A DNA stretch of 64,000 nucleotides, taken from assembly GCF_040712075.1 (NCBI RefSeq), contig NZ_JBFCVL010000008.1, positions 62,001-126,000 of the forward strand. Reading direction: 5' to 3'. The DNA comes from Fodinicurvata sp. EGI_FJ10296 (lineage in GTDB: Bacteria > Pseudomonadota > Alphaproteobacteria > DSM-16000 > Inquilinaceae). The notes under the pieces are model-generated. The model had not been told where the DNA came from and did not search any database. It saw nothing but the letters and a program-made list of their open reading frames with translations. Positions within the stretch are counted from its first letter, which is position 1; each line of letters starts with the position of its first letter. The position numbers were made by a program, and so were the translations under genes. Shown piece after piece: positions 36,259 through 45,194 of this stretch.

Positions 36259-39200
36259 TTGCGCTTTTTGAAATTGCGGCTTTCCGGTTTCAAGTCCTTC
36301 GTCGATCCGACGGAATTGGCGTTGGAACAGGGAATTACGGCGATCGTCGGCCCGAATGGCTGCGGCAAATCGAACCTCGTCGAAGCGCTGCGCTGGGTCA
36401 TGGGCGAAAGCTCGGCCCGGCGTCTGCGCGGCGGCGATATGGACGATGTGATTTTCGGTGGAACGGTGTCGCGTCCGGCCCGCAACATCGCCGAAGTCTC
36501 GCTGCAGATCGACAACAGCGCCCGCACCGCGCCGGCCGGATTCAATACCGACGACACGCTTCAGGTCGTCCGGCGCATCGAGCGTGACAAAGGCTCGGAC
36601 TACCGTCTCAACAATCGCTCGGTCCGGGCGCGCGACATTCAGACGCTGTTCCAGGACAACGGCGCCGGCGCATCGTCCGTTGCACTGGTCAGCCAGGGCA
36701 GCGTCGGCGCCCTGATCGCCGCCCGCCCCGGTGAGCGGCGCCGCATCCTTGAGGAAGCGGCCGGCGTCGCCGGCCTTCATTCGCGCCGGCAAGAGGCCGA
36801 GGGCCGGCTGAAAGCGGCGGAAGACAACCTTTCTCGCACCGAAGATGTCCTGAACGCGGCCAGATCGCGCATCGATGGACTCCGCCGTCAGGCTCGCCAG
36901 GCCGAGAAATACCGCCAGATATCAGAGCGAATTCGCCATCTCGATCACCTGTTGATCCATCGCCGCTGGCGCGACGCGACCGAGGCCCTGAATGCCGCCC
37001 GCCGGTCATACGAGGCGAACGAGCGCTCGATCGGCGAAGCCATGGTTGCCCTGGACCGGGCCGACGCAGCCCACAAGGCTGCCGAGAACGCCGTTGCGCC
37101 GGTCAAAAAGCGCGAGGCCGATACGGGAGCCACTGTTCAACGTCTGGTGGTCGACTCCGACCGCCTGGACCGGGAAGCCGAGAAGGTCGGGGAGACCCGC
37201 CGTGACATGGAAGCCCGTCTGAAGCAGATCGACCGCGACGCCGAGCGCGAAAAGAGCCTGATGGCGGATGCCGATACCGCGACCGCAGTTCTGCTCCGCG
37301 AACGCGATCAACTTCAGAACGAACTGGCCGGGTTGCCGGACGAGCGCGATCAGGCCGACGCCGCGCTCCAGAGCGCCCGAAATGCGCTCGCAGCCGAGGA
37401 AGAGGCCGTCGGCGCCTTGACGGCACAAGCCGCCGCCGCCGACGCCTCGGTGACGGCGGCCGATCGCCGGATCAAGGAACGCGACGCCGAGGCCGCCCGT
37501 CTGGCGACCCGGCTTCAGGCCGCGCAGAAGGCGCTGGCCGATGCCGAAGCAGCGGCCGGCGAACTGGCCGATCCCGAGCCATTAACCGCCCGTGCCGAAG
37601 AGGCCGAAGCGGCCATCGATCAGGCGCGCCGCGATGCCGAAACCGCTCGTCAGGAGACCGAGGCCGCCGAAGCCGAGCGGCGGCGCGCCGACGACGATGC
37701 CGCCGCAGCCGCCGGACCGGTCCAGAAGCTCGAATCCGAAGCCGCCGGCCTGCGCTCGATCCTCGACCGGCCAAGCGCCGGAAAGGGCGGCAGCAAGACC
37801 TCGGCCCAACCCGGTCCGGACGCGGGCGGCGCCATCGTCTTCGACCGATTGAGCGTTGCGCCGGGATACGAATCGGCGGCGCCTGCCGCCTTGGGCGATG
37901 GTATTCGCGCCGTGCTGGGGGATGGCGGACCGTGCTTCTGGCGCGACCTGTGCGCCGGCGGATCGGGCAATGACCCATCGGACGGTTCAGGGACGGACGC
38001 CCCGCCCGCTCCGGACGGCGACAGCGGCCAGCTCCGGCCTCTGAAGATGGTCGTCGACGGACCCGAGGCCATTCGGCGGCGGCTGTCGGCGACCTGGGCG
38101 GCGGAGACACTGGACGCTGCGCTTTCCTGGCAACCGGCGCTGAAGCCCGGTCAGCGGATCGTGACCATGGACGGGGCCGTCATCGACTGGGACGGTTATG
38201 TTCGAGCCGCCGACGCCCCCGCGCCCGAAGCGGCACTGCTCAGGCACCGGAATCGATTGGCCGAAATCGATGACGAACTGGCGGCGGCACGACAGGTGCT
38301 GGCCACCTCGCGCACACGTCAGGACACAGCGCGCACCTCCCTGGCCGACGCCAAAAGCCGCGAACAGGCCACACGCGAAGCAGCGGCGCGATCGGAAGCC
38401 GAGGCTCGCGCAGCGCGTGACGCCGCCGCGGAGGCCGTCCGCGAGGACGATCGCCAGCGCGCCCGCATCGACGCGGCCCGCACGGCGCTGGAAAACACCG
38501 ACGAGGCTGCCGCCGAAGCCCGGCGCGCGGCAACGGCGGCACACAGCGAACGCCAGGGGCTGGAGGATCCGGCAGCCTTGCGCCGGGATCTCGACGCCCG
38601 GCGCAAGGCCCGCGACGCCGCGCGGCGGGATGAAGAACATCGGCGCGAGTCCGTTCAGACGCTCGAACGGCGGATCGGTGGCAAAAAACGGCGTCTTGCA
38701 GCGATTGCCGAGGAATTGGAAGGCTGGAACAAACGCCGCGCCACGGCAACAGAACGGGTCGCCGATGTCGACCGGCGGGCCGGTGGATGCCGCAAGACCC
38801 TGGCGGATCTTGAGGGGCGACCGGAAGCGATCGCCGCGGAGCGCACCGCGATTGCCGACCGGCTGGAAGCCGCCCGCGCCGATCAGCGGGACGCCGCCGA
38901 CGCCGCGGCAAAGGCGGAAGATACCGTCCGCGAAACGGCCAGGGCCCATCGCGATGCGGAGCACCACCTGGCCGGCCTGAAGGAAACACGCGCGAGGCTC
39001 GAAGGCGATGTCCGCCACGCCCGTGACCTGCTCGCCGCGATCCGCGACCAGTCCGAAGAGAAAATGGGCGCGCCGCCGGAGTCGCTACCCGAACCGGCTT
39101 CGATGCTGCGAAACGACGGCAGCACGCCGTCTGGCGAATCACCCGCCAGCGACGTCCCCGAAAGTGTCGAAGCAATCGCAGCCGAAGGTGAAACGCTGCG

Positions 39201-39855
39201 CCGGTCCCGCGATGCGTTGGGGCCAGTCAACCTGCGCGCCGAGCAGGACCTGGCCGAAGCCCTGCAGTCGATCGAAACCATGGAAGCGGACCGGCAGGAC
39301 ATCATGGACGCCATCGCGCGACTGCGCGACGGAATAGCCAGCCTCGACCGTGACGCCCGCACGCGTCTGACGGCGGCCTTCAAGGAGGTCGACGCCCATT
39401 TTCAGTCCCTCTTTTCACGGCTGTTCGGCGGCGGCAGCGCGGCGCTGAAGCTGACCGACATGGACGACCCGCTGTCATCGGGGCTGGAAATCCTCGCCAG
39501 CCCGCCGGGCAAACGGCTGCAGCACCTGTCGCTGCTGTCCGGCGGCGAGCAGGCGCTGGCGGCCCTGGCGCTGCTGTTCTCGGTGTTCCTGACCCGGCCA
39601 TCGCCGATATGTGTGCTGGACGAGGTCGATGCGCCGCTGGATGACGCCAATGTCGACAGGCTCTGTTCGCTGCTGGAAGAGCTTGCCGATCAGGACATTT
39701 CGCGGTTCGTCATGGTGACCCACCACCGGCTTTCCATGGCCCGCGCCCACCGCCTCTATGGCGTCACGATGCGCGAACAGGGCATCTCCAACCTGGTATC
39801 GCTCGATCTCGGCCGGGCCGAGGCGCTGCGGCAACCGGAACTCGCCCTGGCCTGA
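36259..39855 (+). CDS. smc: Chromosome segregation ATPase SMC
   Basis: A 1198-residue condensin subunit. The N-terminal head has Walker A VGPNGCGKSNLVEALRWVMGE (about 31-52). Two long coiled coils (about 170-500 and 680-1010), very rich in Ala, Arg and Glu, flank the hinge near 515-640. The hinge has an unusual Gly/Asp/Pro-rich insert near residue 575 (GSGNDPSDGSG). The C-terminal head holds the signature LLSGGEQALAALALLF at ~1092 and Walker B VLDEVDAPLDDANV at ~1118. It compacts the chromosome with ScpA and ScpB, which are not in the window. The start is a TTG with AAGGTGG six bases upstream; an ATG is not available in a suitable place. Confidence 0.96.
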   Translation: MRFLKLRLSGFKSFVDPTELALEQGITAIVGPNGCGKSNLVEALRWVMGESSARRLRGGDMDDVIFGGTVSRPARNIAEVSLQIDNSARTAPAGFNTDDTLQVVRRIERDKGSDYRLNNRSVRARDIQTLFQDNGAGASSVALVSQGSVGALIAARPGERRRILEEAAGVAGLHSRRQEAEGRLKAAEDNLSRTEDVLNAARSRIDGLRRQARQAEKYRQISERIRHLDHLLIHRRWRDATEALNAARRSYEANERSIGEAMVALDRADAAHKAAENAVAPVKKREADTGATVQRLVVDSDRLDREAEKVGETRRDMEARLKQIDRDAEREKSLMADADTATAVLLRERDQLQNELAGLPDERDQADAALQSARNALAAEEEAVGALTAQAAAADASVTAADRRIKERDAEAARLATRLQAAQKALADAEAAAGELADPEPLTARAEEAEAAIDQARRDAETARQETEAAEAERRRADDDAAAAAGPVQKLESEAAGLRSILDRPSAGKGGSKTSAQPGPDAGGAIVFDRLSVAPGYESAAPAALGDGIRAVLGDGGPCFWRDLCAGGSGNDPSDGSGTDAPPAPDGDSGQLRPLKMVVDGPEAIRRRLSATWAAETLDAALSWQPALKPGQRIVTMDGAVIDWDGYVRAADAPAPEAALLRHRNRLAEIDDELAAARQVLATSRTRQDTARTSLADAKSREQATREAAARSEAEARAARDAAAEAVREDDRQRARIDAARTALENTDEAAAEARRAATAAHSERQGLEDPAALRRDLDARRKARDAARRDEEHRRESVQTLERRIGGKKRRLAAIAEELEGWNKRRATATERVADVDRRAGGCRKTLADLEGRPEAIAAERTAIADRLEAARADQRDAADAAAKAEDTVRETARAHRDAEHHLAGLKETRARLEGDVRHARDLLAAIRDQSEEKMGAPPESLPEPASMLRNDGSTPSGESPASDVPESVEAIAAEGETLRRSRDALGPVNLRAEQDLAEALQSIETMEADRQDIMDAIARLRDGIASLDRDARTRLTAAFKEVDAHFQSLFSRLFGGGSAALKLTDMDDPLSSGLEILASPPGKRLQHLSLLSGGEQALAALALLFSVFLTRPSPICVLDEVDAPLDDANVDRLCSLLEELADQDISRFVMVTHHRLSMARAHRLYGVTMREQGISNLVSLDLGRAEALRQPELALA

Positions 39856-39880
39856 GGGCGCTGCTGCTGTTTCTCTTTCC

Positions 39881-39910
39881 TTGACATTTCGTCGGGTGTC
39901 TCACTAATTT
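39881..39910 (+). promoter_or_regulatory. Probable sigma-70 promoter of the atp operon
   Basis: TTGACA at 39881-39886 and TAATTT at 39905-39910 are separated by 18 bases, about 70 bp before the atpI start. This is one of the best -35/-10 matches in the window. Confidence 0.65.
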
Positions 39911-39981
39911 GCGGCGCTTCTCCGACCCAGGCATGGGATGGGGATACGAGATTATCATGAGCAACGGGGTACTGCACCACC

Positions 39982-40440
39982 GTGGCAGACAATGGCCGGG
40001 GTCCGGGCGACCATAGCCGGGGCGACCAGAATCCAGGCAACCCGGATCCGGTTGACCCAAATCCGGGTGATCGGGATCCGGGCGACGGGTTGCGCAAGCT
40101 TGACCGCCGCCTTAGGGAAGTGCGGGCCCGCCGTTCTGCGGCGAGCGCGCCTTCCGCCTCCAACCGGGGGATGGGCGCCGGGATGCGGATCGCTGTCGAG
40201 TTGTCGGCCGCCATCGTGGTCGGTACGGCGATCGGTATCGGTCTGGACCGATGGCTGGGCACCACGCCGTTGTTCCTGATCGTGTTCTTTGTGCTCGGCT
40301 GCGGCGCCGGTTTTCGCAATGTCATGGCGACGGCGAAGGAACTGGACCGACGGGCGCGTGAAGATCGGGCCGGCCAAAAAGGGTCGGAGCCGAATGTCGA
40401 GCGGTCCCGCGTCAATGATGGCGATCGGGATCAAGGCTGA
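39982..40440 (+). CDS. atpI: F0F1 ATP synthase subunit I (AtpI/AtpQ-like)
   Basis: A 152-residue membrane protein. The first ~35 residues are a hydrophilic repeat of Asn, Pro, Gly and Asp (GDQNPGNPDPVDPNPGD). A basic helix follows, then two transmembrane helices (IAVELSAAIVVGTAIGIGLD and TPLFLIVFFVLGCGAGFRNV) matching the AtpI family, thought to help assemble the c-ring or transport Mg. A charged tail ends the protein. The GTG at 39982 is the first reasonable start. It leads the cluster atpI-B-E-F'-F with 20 bp to atpB. Confidence 0.88.
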   Translation: MADNGRGPGDHSRGDQNPGNPDPVDPNPGDRDPGDGLRKLDRRLREVRARRSAASAPSASNRGMGAGMRIAVELSAAIVVGTAIGIGLDRWLGTTPLFLIVFFVLGCGAGFRNVMATAKELDRRAREDRAGQKGSEPNVERSRVNDGDRDQG

Positions 40441-40460
40441 ACGAAAACGGGAGATGCCCC

Positions 40461-41183
40461 GTGGCGGGTCCTTTGGAGCAGTTCGAGGTCGAGCCGATCG
40501 TCCCTATTCAGGTCGGCACGTTGGATCTGTCTTTTACGAATGCGAGCTTGTGGATGGTCATTTCGGTGGTTCTCATCACCGGAATGCTGACCGTTTGCAT
40601 GCGCGGACGGGCTCTCGTGCCCACGCGAATGCAATCACTTGCGGAAATGTTCTACGAAGTCATCGCGAACATGATCCGTGACAGTGTCGGCAATGACGGC
40701 CGCAAATATTTCCCCTTCGTGTTTTCGCTGTTCATGTTCATCCTGTTCGGCAATCTGCTGGGGATGATACCAGGCAGCTTTACGTATACCAGCCATATCA
40801 TCGTAACATTCGGTCTTGCGGCGGTCGTCTTCATCGGCGTCACCGTGATCGGTCTGGTACGGCACAAGGCCAGGTTCTTCACCCTGTTTTTCCCCCATGG
40901 TGCGCCCGTCTGGACGGCGATCATTCTCGTTCCGATCGAATTGATCTCCTATCTGTCCCGGCCGATCAGCCTTTCGGTGCGGCTTTTCGCCAATATGACC
41001 GTGGGCCACCTGATGCTGAAGGTGATCGCCGGATTCGTCGCGGCCATGGGCGTTTTCGGAATTCTGCCGATCGCCGGTCTGGTCGCCGTAACGGCGCTGG
41101 AGTTCCTGATCGCCGCCATTCAGGCATATGTTTTCGCGATCTTGACTTGCATCTATCTCCACGATGCGCTTCACCTTCACTAG
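40461..41183 (+). CDS. atpB: F0F1 ATP synthase subunit a
   Basis: A 240-residue inner-membrane proton-channel subunit with five to six helices. The essential arginine is in the ISLSVRLFANMTVGHLML segment of helix 4, and the C-terminal helix has EFLIAAIQAYVFAILTCIYL. FGNLLGMIPGSFTYTSHI is typical of the alphaproteobacterial form. It translocates protons against the c-ring encoded next. The GTG at 40461 starts the conserved MAGPLEQFEVEPIVPI opening, 20 bp after atpI. Confidence 0.97.
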   Translation: MAGPLEQFEVEPIVPIQVGTLDLSFTNASLWMVISVVLITGMLTVCMRGRALVPTRMQSLAEMFYEVIANMIRDSVGNDGRKYFPFVFSLFMFILFGNLLGMIPGSFTYTSHIIVTFGLAAVVFIGVTVIGLVRHKARFFTLFFPHGAPVWTAIILVPIELISYLSRPISLSVRLFANMTVGHLMLKVIAGFVAAMGVFGILPIAGLVAVTALEFLIAAIQAYVFAILTCIYLHDALHLH

Positions 41184-41310
41184 CCAACCACCCATGGGGG
41201 CTGCTGATGGCGTCTATCCAGGGCGCTTGAGCGGTTCCCTATCCTGCCCCTACCAGTCACCACCTTCAGAAACCACCTCCTAGCAACCGACGTAAAAAGG
41301 ATTTCGTCTC

Positions 41311-41535
41311 ATGGAAGCAGAAGCTGCACGCTTTATCGGCGCCGGTCTGGCCGCCATTGGTATGATCGGCGCCGGCCTGGGTGTCGGTAACGTCTGGTCG
41401 TCCTACTTCCAGGCCATTGCACGGAACCCGGCCGCCAAGGAAGACATTGGACCGAGCGTCTTCATCGGCTTCGCCGTTACCGAGGCCATCGCGCTGTTCG
41501 CCCTGATCATCGGTCTGATCGCGCTGTATGGATAA
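41311..41535 (+). CDS. atpE: F0F1 ATP synthase subunit c
   Basis: A 74-residue two-helix proteolipid that forms the rotor ring. The proton-carrying glutamate is in helix 2 (FIGFAVTEAIALFALIIG), and the glycine-rich helix 1 (GAGLAAIGMIGAGLGVGNVW) and polar loop ARNPAAKEDI match alphaproteobacterial c-subunits. The ATG follows an AAAAGGA site. The 127-bp gap after atpB carries no gene. Full length and intact. Confidence 0.97.
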   Translation: MEAEAARFIGAGLAAIGMIGAGLGVGNVWSSYFQAIARNPAAKEDIGPSVFIGFAVTEAIALFALIIGLIALYG

Positions 41536-41740
41536 CATTCCGGTTTGGCCGGATTTCCGGACGGACCGCCGGACGGAACCACGTCAGGTGCGATGAGGAA
41601 TCACCGCCCGAGGGCCACATATGTCTTCGGGCGGCCCCCCTTCGACCGCCCCAGCTACCGGAAGACGGCGTCCGGATCCTCCCCGTGCCAGCCCTTGGCA
41701 GTCGGAGACCAGGCTCTATCCGTACGACGAGGAGCGCATC

Positions 41741-42235
41741 ATGCCTCAATTCGACCCGTCATCCTTCATCAGCCAACTGTTCTGGCTGGCGGTGACGTTC
41801 GTCGCTCTCTATTTCCTTATGAGCCGTATTGCCCTTCCCCGCATTGCGGAAGTTCTCGAGGAACGTTCGGAGCGTATTGCCGACGACCTCGATCGCGCCG
41901 AGAACCTGCGCAGCGAGGCTGAAACCGTGATCACCCAATACGAGGCGGCTCTGACCAAAGCCCGGTCTGAGGCAACCTCGATGATCGTCGGCACCCAGCA
42001 TGACATCGACAAGACGATCGAAGAGCGCACGCGCGATTTTGATGCTCAGCTTGGCGCACGTCTGCGCGAGGCAGAAGAACGAATCGGCAAAGCCAAATCC
42101 GACGCACTTCAGCAAGTGCGGGATATCGCCGTCGACATTACCGGTGACATCACCACACGGTTGACCGGCGAAACCCCGGACTCGAAGGCTGTCGCCGCCG
42201 CCGTGGACGCCAGAATGGGTGGAGTGCCTCAATAA
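41741..42235 (+). CDS. atpF': F0F1 ATP synthase subunit b'
   Basis: A 164-residue stator subunit with one N-terminal membrane helix (FISQLFWLAVTFVALYFLMSR), the PRIAEVLEERSERIADDLDRAE segment conserved in b', then a long coiled coil rich in Glu, Arg and Ala. Together with the b subunit encoded next it forms the heterodimeric peripheral stalk found in alphaproteobacteria and phototrophs. The ATG at 41741 follows GAGGAG at 7-8 nt. Its stop overlaps the next start (TAATG). The 205 bp between atpE and this gene hold no gene. Confidence 0.95.
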   Translation: MPQFDPSSFISQLFWLAVTFVALYFLMSRIALPRIAEVLEERSERIADDLDRAENLRSEAETVITQYEAALTKARSEATSMIVGTQHDIDKTIEERTRDFDAQLGARLREAEERIGKAKSDALQQVRDIAVDITGDITTRLTGETPDSKAVAAAVDARMGGVPQ

Positions 42236-42714
42236 TGGAGATCACCAATCTTTGGCTTCTGATCGCGCTTGTCATTTTCCTGGTCATCGCCTGGAAGCCT
42301 GCCAAGCGCGCCGTTCTCCAGATGCTCGACAGCCGCTCGGATCGTATTCGCGCGGAATTGGAAGAGGCTCAGCGCCTGCGGGAGGAAGCCCAGGCGGAAT
42401 TGGCGAATGTTCAGCGGCGTCATCGGGATTCTCTCGCCGAGGCCGAGGACATCATCGCCCATGCCAGGGTTGAGGCCGAACGCATCCGTGAACGATCCAT
42501 GGCCGATCTCGAACGGGCCATGGAACGCCGCGAAAGCCAGGCCATGGACCGCATTGCTCAGGCCGAGGCAGCGGCCACGTCGGAAGTACGGACAGTCGCC
42601 GTCGATACGGCCATTGCCGCCGCCGAACAGGTGCTACGCGATGGGCTGACCGACGCCACCCGCCAGAAACTCATCGACTCGGCAATCGAAGACCTTCCCA
42701 ACCGGCTGAACTGA
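42235..42714 (+). CDS. atpF: F0F1 ATP synthase subunit b
   Basis: A 159-residue stator subunit. The N-terminal membrane helix (ITNLWLLIALVIFLVIAWKP) is followed by an amphipathic coiled coil (LDSRSDRIRAELEEAQRLREEAQ) and a C-terminal dimerisation part ending NRLN. The ATG overlaps the b' stop by one base. It closes the F0 cluster; the F1 genes (delta, alpha, gamma, beta, epsilon) are elsewhere, the arrangement known from alphaproteobacteria. Confidence 0.95.
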   Translation: MEITNLWLLIALVIFLVIAWKPAKRAVLQMLDSRSDRIRAELEEAQRLREEAQAELANVQRRHRDSLAEAEDIIAHARVEAERIRERSMADLERAMERRESQAMDRIAQAEAAATSEVRTVAVDTAIAAAEQVLRDGLTDATRQKLIDSAIEDLPNRLN

Positions 42715-42737
42715 TCTTTCTGATCAACTCCCGCCCT

Positions 42738-42801
42738 CTACAATTCCCGGTCGCCGCGCGGCACTATGTGACGCGCCGCTGACCCGGGATTGCGCAGCAA
42801 C
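42738..42801. repeat. Dispersed repeat, copy A
   Basis: About 65 bp starting CAATTCCCGG and containing GTGACGCGC and CCCGGGAT, similar (roughly 70% by eye) to 43701-43767. The two copies lie in direct orientation on either side of the IS110 remnant. Origin unknown. Confidence 0.45.
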
Positions 42802-42919
42802 TCTCGATCGTTATACATGGACAGGCACATCCGGATCGGGGCCCCTGATCATGTATGGACGGCCCCGTTGCAAGGGTTTTCTGCAGCATGGCTTTGTCGA
42901 GGCATTCGCTTGCGGTCAT

Positions 42920-43453
42920 GTATCCGGCCTGTTTGTGCGGTCGGAATGACCGCTGGCCAATAAGGCGGCCGCGACATGGGTCCCATTCAAGTCATCGCTC
43001 TGGCTGAGCGTTGATCCGGTCGGGTTTGGCCCGCGTCGTGGCGCGATGCACGTGACCGCCATGCTGTCATCGTCCCTCGCAATCTCAGCGGCCGCGCCGG
43101 CTTCAGGCGCGGGCCGGGCGCGGCGGTAGGTCTCTCCCCGGCTCATGACAACCCAGGCTATGCGGGCAGCCTTGTTGGCCAGAGCGGTCGCCGCAACGGG
43201 GGTTGGCCGGCGCTGCTGCAAGGCGGCAAGCCAGGGGTCGGTGCCGCCTTGGCTTGTCTTGTGATGGCGCAGCGAGGTGGCGCCCGGTCTTGAAGTTGCG
43301 GGCATCACCAATGGTCGCAGGTAGGGCCGCGAAAAATCGAATCACAGCATCGCGCCGCAACCGTTTGATCAGCAAAGCCTCTCCAGTATCGTCGACGCCC
43401 TGAACCTGAAATACGCGCTTGGCAATATCCAGCCCGATCAGCTTGACTTCCAT
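42920..43453 (-). pseudogene. IS110-family transposase remnant, internally deleted
   Basis: The N-terminus is intact (MEVKLIGLDIAKRVFQVQGVD, with the first catalytic Asp) for about 46 residues. It then jumps directly to the C-terminal segment TIGDARNFKTGR, which in full IS110 transposases lies some 180-200 residues later. At about 43280 a second jump and a frame change lead to GATSLRHHK ... PWLAALQQRRPTPVAATALANKAARIAWVVMSRGETYR, the conserved end. Most of the RuvC-like core and the serine-containing segment's context are lost, so the product is inactive. The frame runs on to about 42920 without meaning. The deletion points have no obvious repeats. Confidence 0.88.
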
Positions 43454-43544
43454 CGTGGACGGCTCCTCTCGTATGCGGTTGGACCACAACCACATTGGCA
43501 CATTGCGATGCCGTAGAGGTGGGGCCGTCCACACCTTCAAGTCA

Positions 43545-43586
43545 GGGGCGATCAGGTGGGGGCGATCAGGTGGGGGCGATCAGGAG
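43545..43586. repeat. 14-bp tandem repeat, three units
   Basis: GGGGCGATCAGGTG occurs three times head to tail (43545, 43559, 43573), the last unit with one change (AG for TG at the end). It lies upstream of the IS110 remnant's start. There are no spacers, so this is not CRISPR. Related short duplications CCACCTA[TC]TCCAATTCCCG occur near 43600 and 43690. Confidence 0.8.
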
Positions 43587-43700
43587 GGGTGGCGCGTTTC
43601 CACCTATTCCAATTCCCGGGTCAGCAGTTATCGGCGGGCAATATGCGAACCTCCATGGAAATCGCGGGCGCCATTCTTACCCTTCCACCTACTCCAATTC

Positions 43701-43767
43701 CCGTGCGCGGTGCGGCACGCAGTGACGCGCTGCAGGCCCGGGATCGCGCGCAGTAACTTCCCACGGG
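43701..43767. repeat. Dispersed repeat, copy B
   Basis: Partner of 42738-42801: CAATTCCCGTGC, then GCGGCAC, GTGACGCGC and CCCGGGAT in the same order. Together with copy A it encloses the IS110 remnant. Between 43454 and 43822 there is otherwise no gene. Confidence 0.45.
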
Positions 43768-43822
43768 CGAAACGGGAACCGGGCTCAGCAGCATCCGGAA
43801 CCGGAAACCCGGGGCGTCGACC

Positions 43823-45001
43823 CTACCGTCGATCCAGATCCGATTTCAGCGCCAGAAAGTTCATGAGATCGCGAAGCGACAGAATGCCGACCAGTTCGAT
43901 CTGGCTGCCATTGTGTCTCTTTGCCACAAGCAGGCGCGACTTTCCGGTACGCTGCATCTGCATCAGGGCAGCGGCTGCGTCCTCGTTCGGGGCGATGAGC
44001 GCATCCTCGGTCACCGGCACCATGACCGCACTGACGGACTTCCCGACAGCATCGTCCCGGTCACCCAGTTGCTCTGTTCCCAGCACGCCGACAAGGCTGC
44101 CGCCGTCCATTACCGGAAATGTCTTGTAGAAATACCGGTAGAAATAGTCGTCGATCGCTTGCGGGACCGGCAGGTCGGCCGGCACTGCCACGATGTTGCG
44201 CCGCATGAACCTGCTTACCGGCTGGCCCGACAGGATCGATTGCGTCATCTGGTGGCGAACCTGCCCCTGAGCGGCAGCATGAACGAACAGTCCCAGAATG
44301 AAGTACCAGACACCGCCGATGACATTGCCGCCGATAAAGGATGCCAGCCCCAGGCCCATCAGAATCGCGGCAAACACGCTGCCGGCGGAGGCTGCGATCC
44401 GCGTCGCCCAGATCAGGTCGCCTTTCCAGGCCCAGAGTGCCGAGCGCAGCACGCGGCCGCCGTCGAGCGGAAAGGCCGGAACCATGTTGAAGACGGCCAG
44501 CAGAAGATTGATGAATGCGACATAGCCAAGAACCAGACCGATCGGCGAAACGCCTGGTTGCCCGGTGAGCGTTTCGGAGGACCCTGCACCCGATAGGCCG
44601 CCCCCTGAGAAGCCGGCCGCCGCCCAGAACAGGAACGCCACCACGAGCGACATGATCGGGCCCGCGATCGCCATGAGGAATTCTCCCTTGGCCGTCGGCG
44701 GTTCGCGCTCCATTTCCGCAACACCACCGAAAATGAACAGGGTGATACTCCTGATCGGCATGTCATAGCGCCTGGCAACGACGGCATGAGCGAGTTCATG
44801 GGCGACGATCGACGCCGCCAGGCCGAACAGACCGATGACGCCCATGGACCAGTATGTGCCGGCACTCTGGCCGGGAAGCAGGACTGGAAAGAGTCCCGTG
44901 GACAGGCTCCAGACGATAAGAACCGCCAGCAACAGCCAGCTTGCGTCCACCATGATTCTGAAGCCGAACAGTGTGAACAGGGTCAATCGGTTCGCGAACA
45001 T
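43823..45001 (-). CDS. Site-2 protease (M50) with CBS domains
   Basis: A 392-residue membrane metalloprotease. Zinc ligands are H68-E-L-A-H72 in SIVAHELAHAVVA, and the third ligand is in NMVPAFPLDGGRVLRS. Six hydrophobic segments make the catalytic core. From about residue 250 two CBS motifs follow (VSRFMRRNIVAVPADLPVPQAI and SAVMVPVTEDALIAPNEDAAAALM), which usually bind adenosyl ligands. Such proteins cut membrane-bound regulators inside the bilayer. The ATG at 44999-45001 is chosen from the conserved beginning MFANRLTLFTLFG. Its start is 194 bp from the divergent BacA-like gene, so they share a promoter region. Confidence 0.93.
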   Translation of the reverse strand: MFANRLTLFTLFGFRIMVDASWLLLAVLIVWSLSTGLFPVLLPGQSAGTYWSMGVIGLFGLAASIVAHELAHAVVARRYDMPIRSITLFIFGGVAEMEREPPTAKGEFLMAIAGPIMSLVVAFLFWAAAGFSGGGLSGAGSSETLTGQPGVSPIGLVLGYVAFINLLLAVFNMVPAFPLDGGRVLRSALWAWKGDLIWATRIAASAGSVFAAILMGLGLASFIGGNVIGGVWYFILGLFVHAAAQGQVRHQMTQSILSGQPVSRFMRRNIVAVPADLPVPQAIDDYFYRYFYKTFPVMDGGSLVGVLGTEQLGDRDDAVGKSVSAVMVPVTEDALIAPNEDAAAALMQMQRTGKSRLLVAKRHNGSQIELVGILSLRDLMNFLALKSDLDRR

Positions 45002-45103
45002 TTCTTGCGCCTTATGACGTGGATCTACACCACGTCGGTATGCTGTCCGGCCGATCAAGGGGGGACTGTGCCAATGCCCTCACCACCCTGCCCGTCCGGA
45101 CAA

Positions 45104-45153
45104 TCATAAATCTCGTTAAAGTTGTATATAATTCGGTTTATGCTATTAATAGC
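45104..45153 (+). promoter_or_regulatory. Promoter and palindromic operator of the BacA-like operon
   Basis: An AT-rich patch in GC-rich DNA. TATAAT lies at 45127-45132; the -35 region is poor (CATAAA-like), suggesting activator control. Twelve bases downstream a perfect 12-bp palindrome GCTATTAATAGC (45142-45153) sits 41 bp before the ATG, as expected of a repressor site. No regulator gene is next to it. Confidence 0.5.
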
Positions 45154-45194
45154 GGAACATCGAAATCGGAAGTGCAACGAAGGACCGAAGAGCC

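Noticed and set aside
42715-42740. Rho-independent terminator after the atp genes
   Set aside because: TGATC ... TGATCA is a direct rather than a stable inverted arrangement, and there is no T-run.
43545-43586. Short CRISPR-like array
   Set aside because: Fourteen-base units without spacers; a simple tandem repeat.
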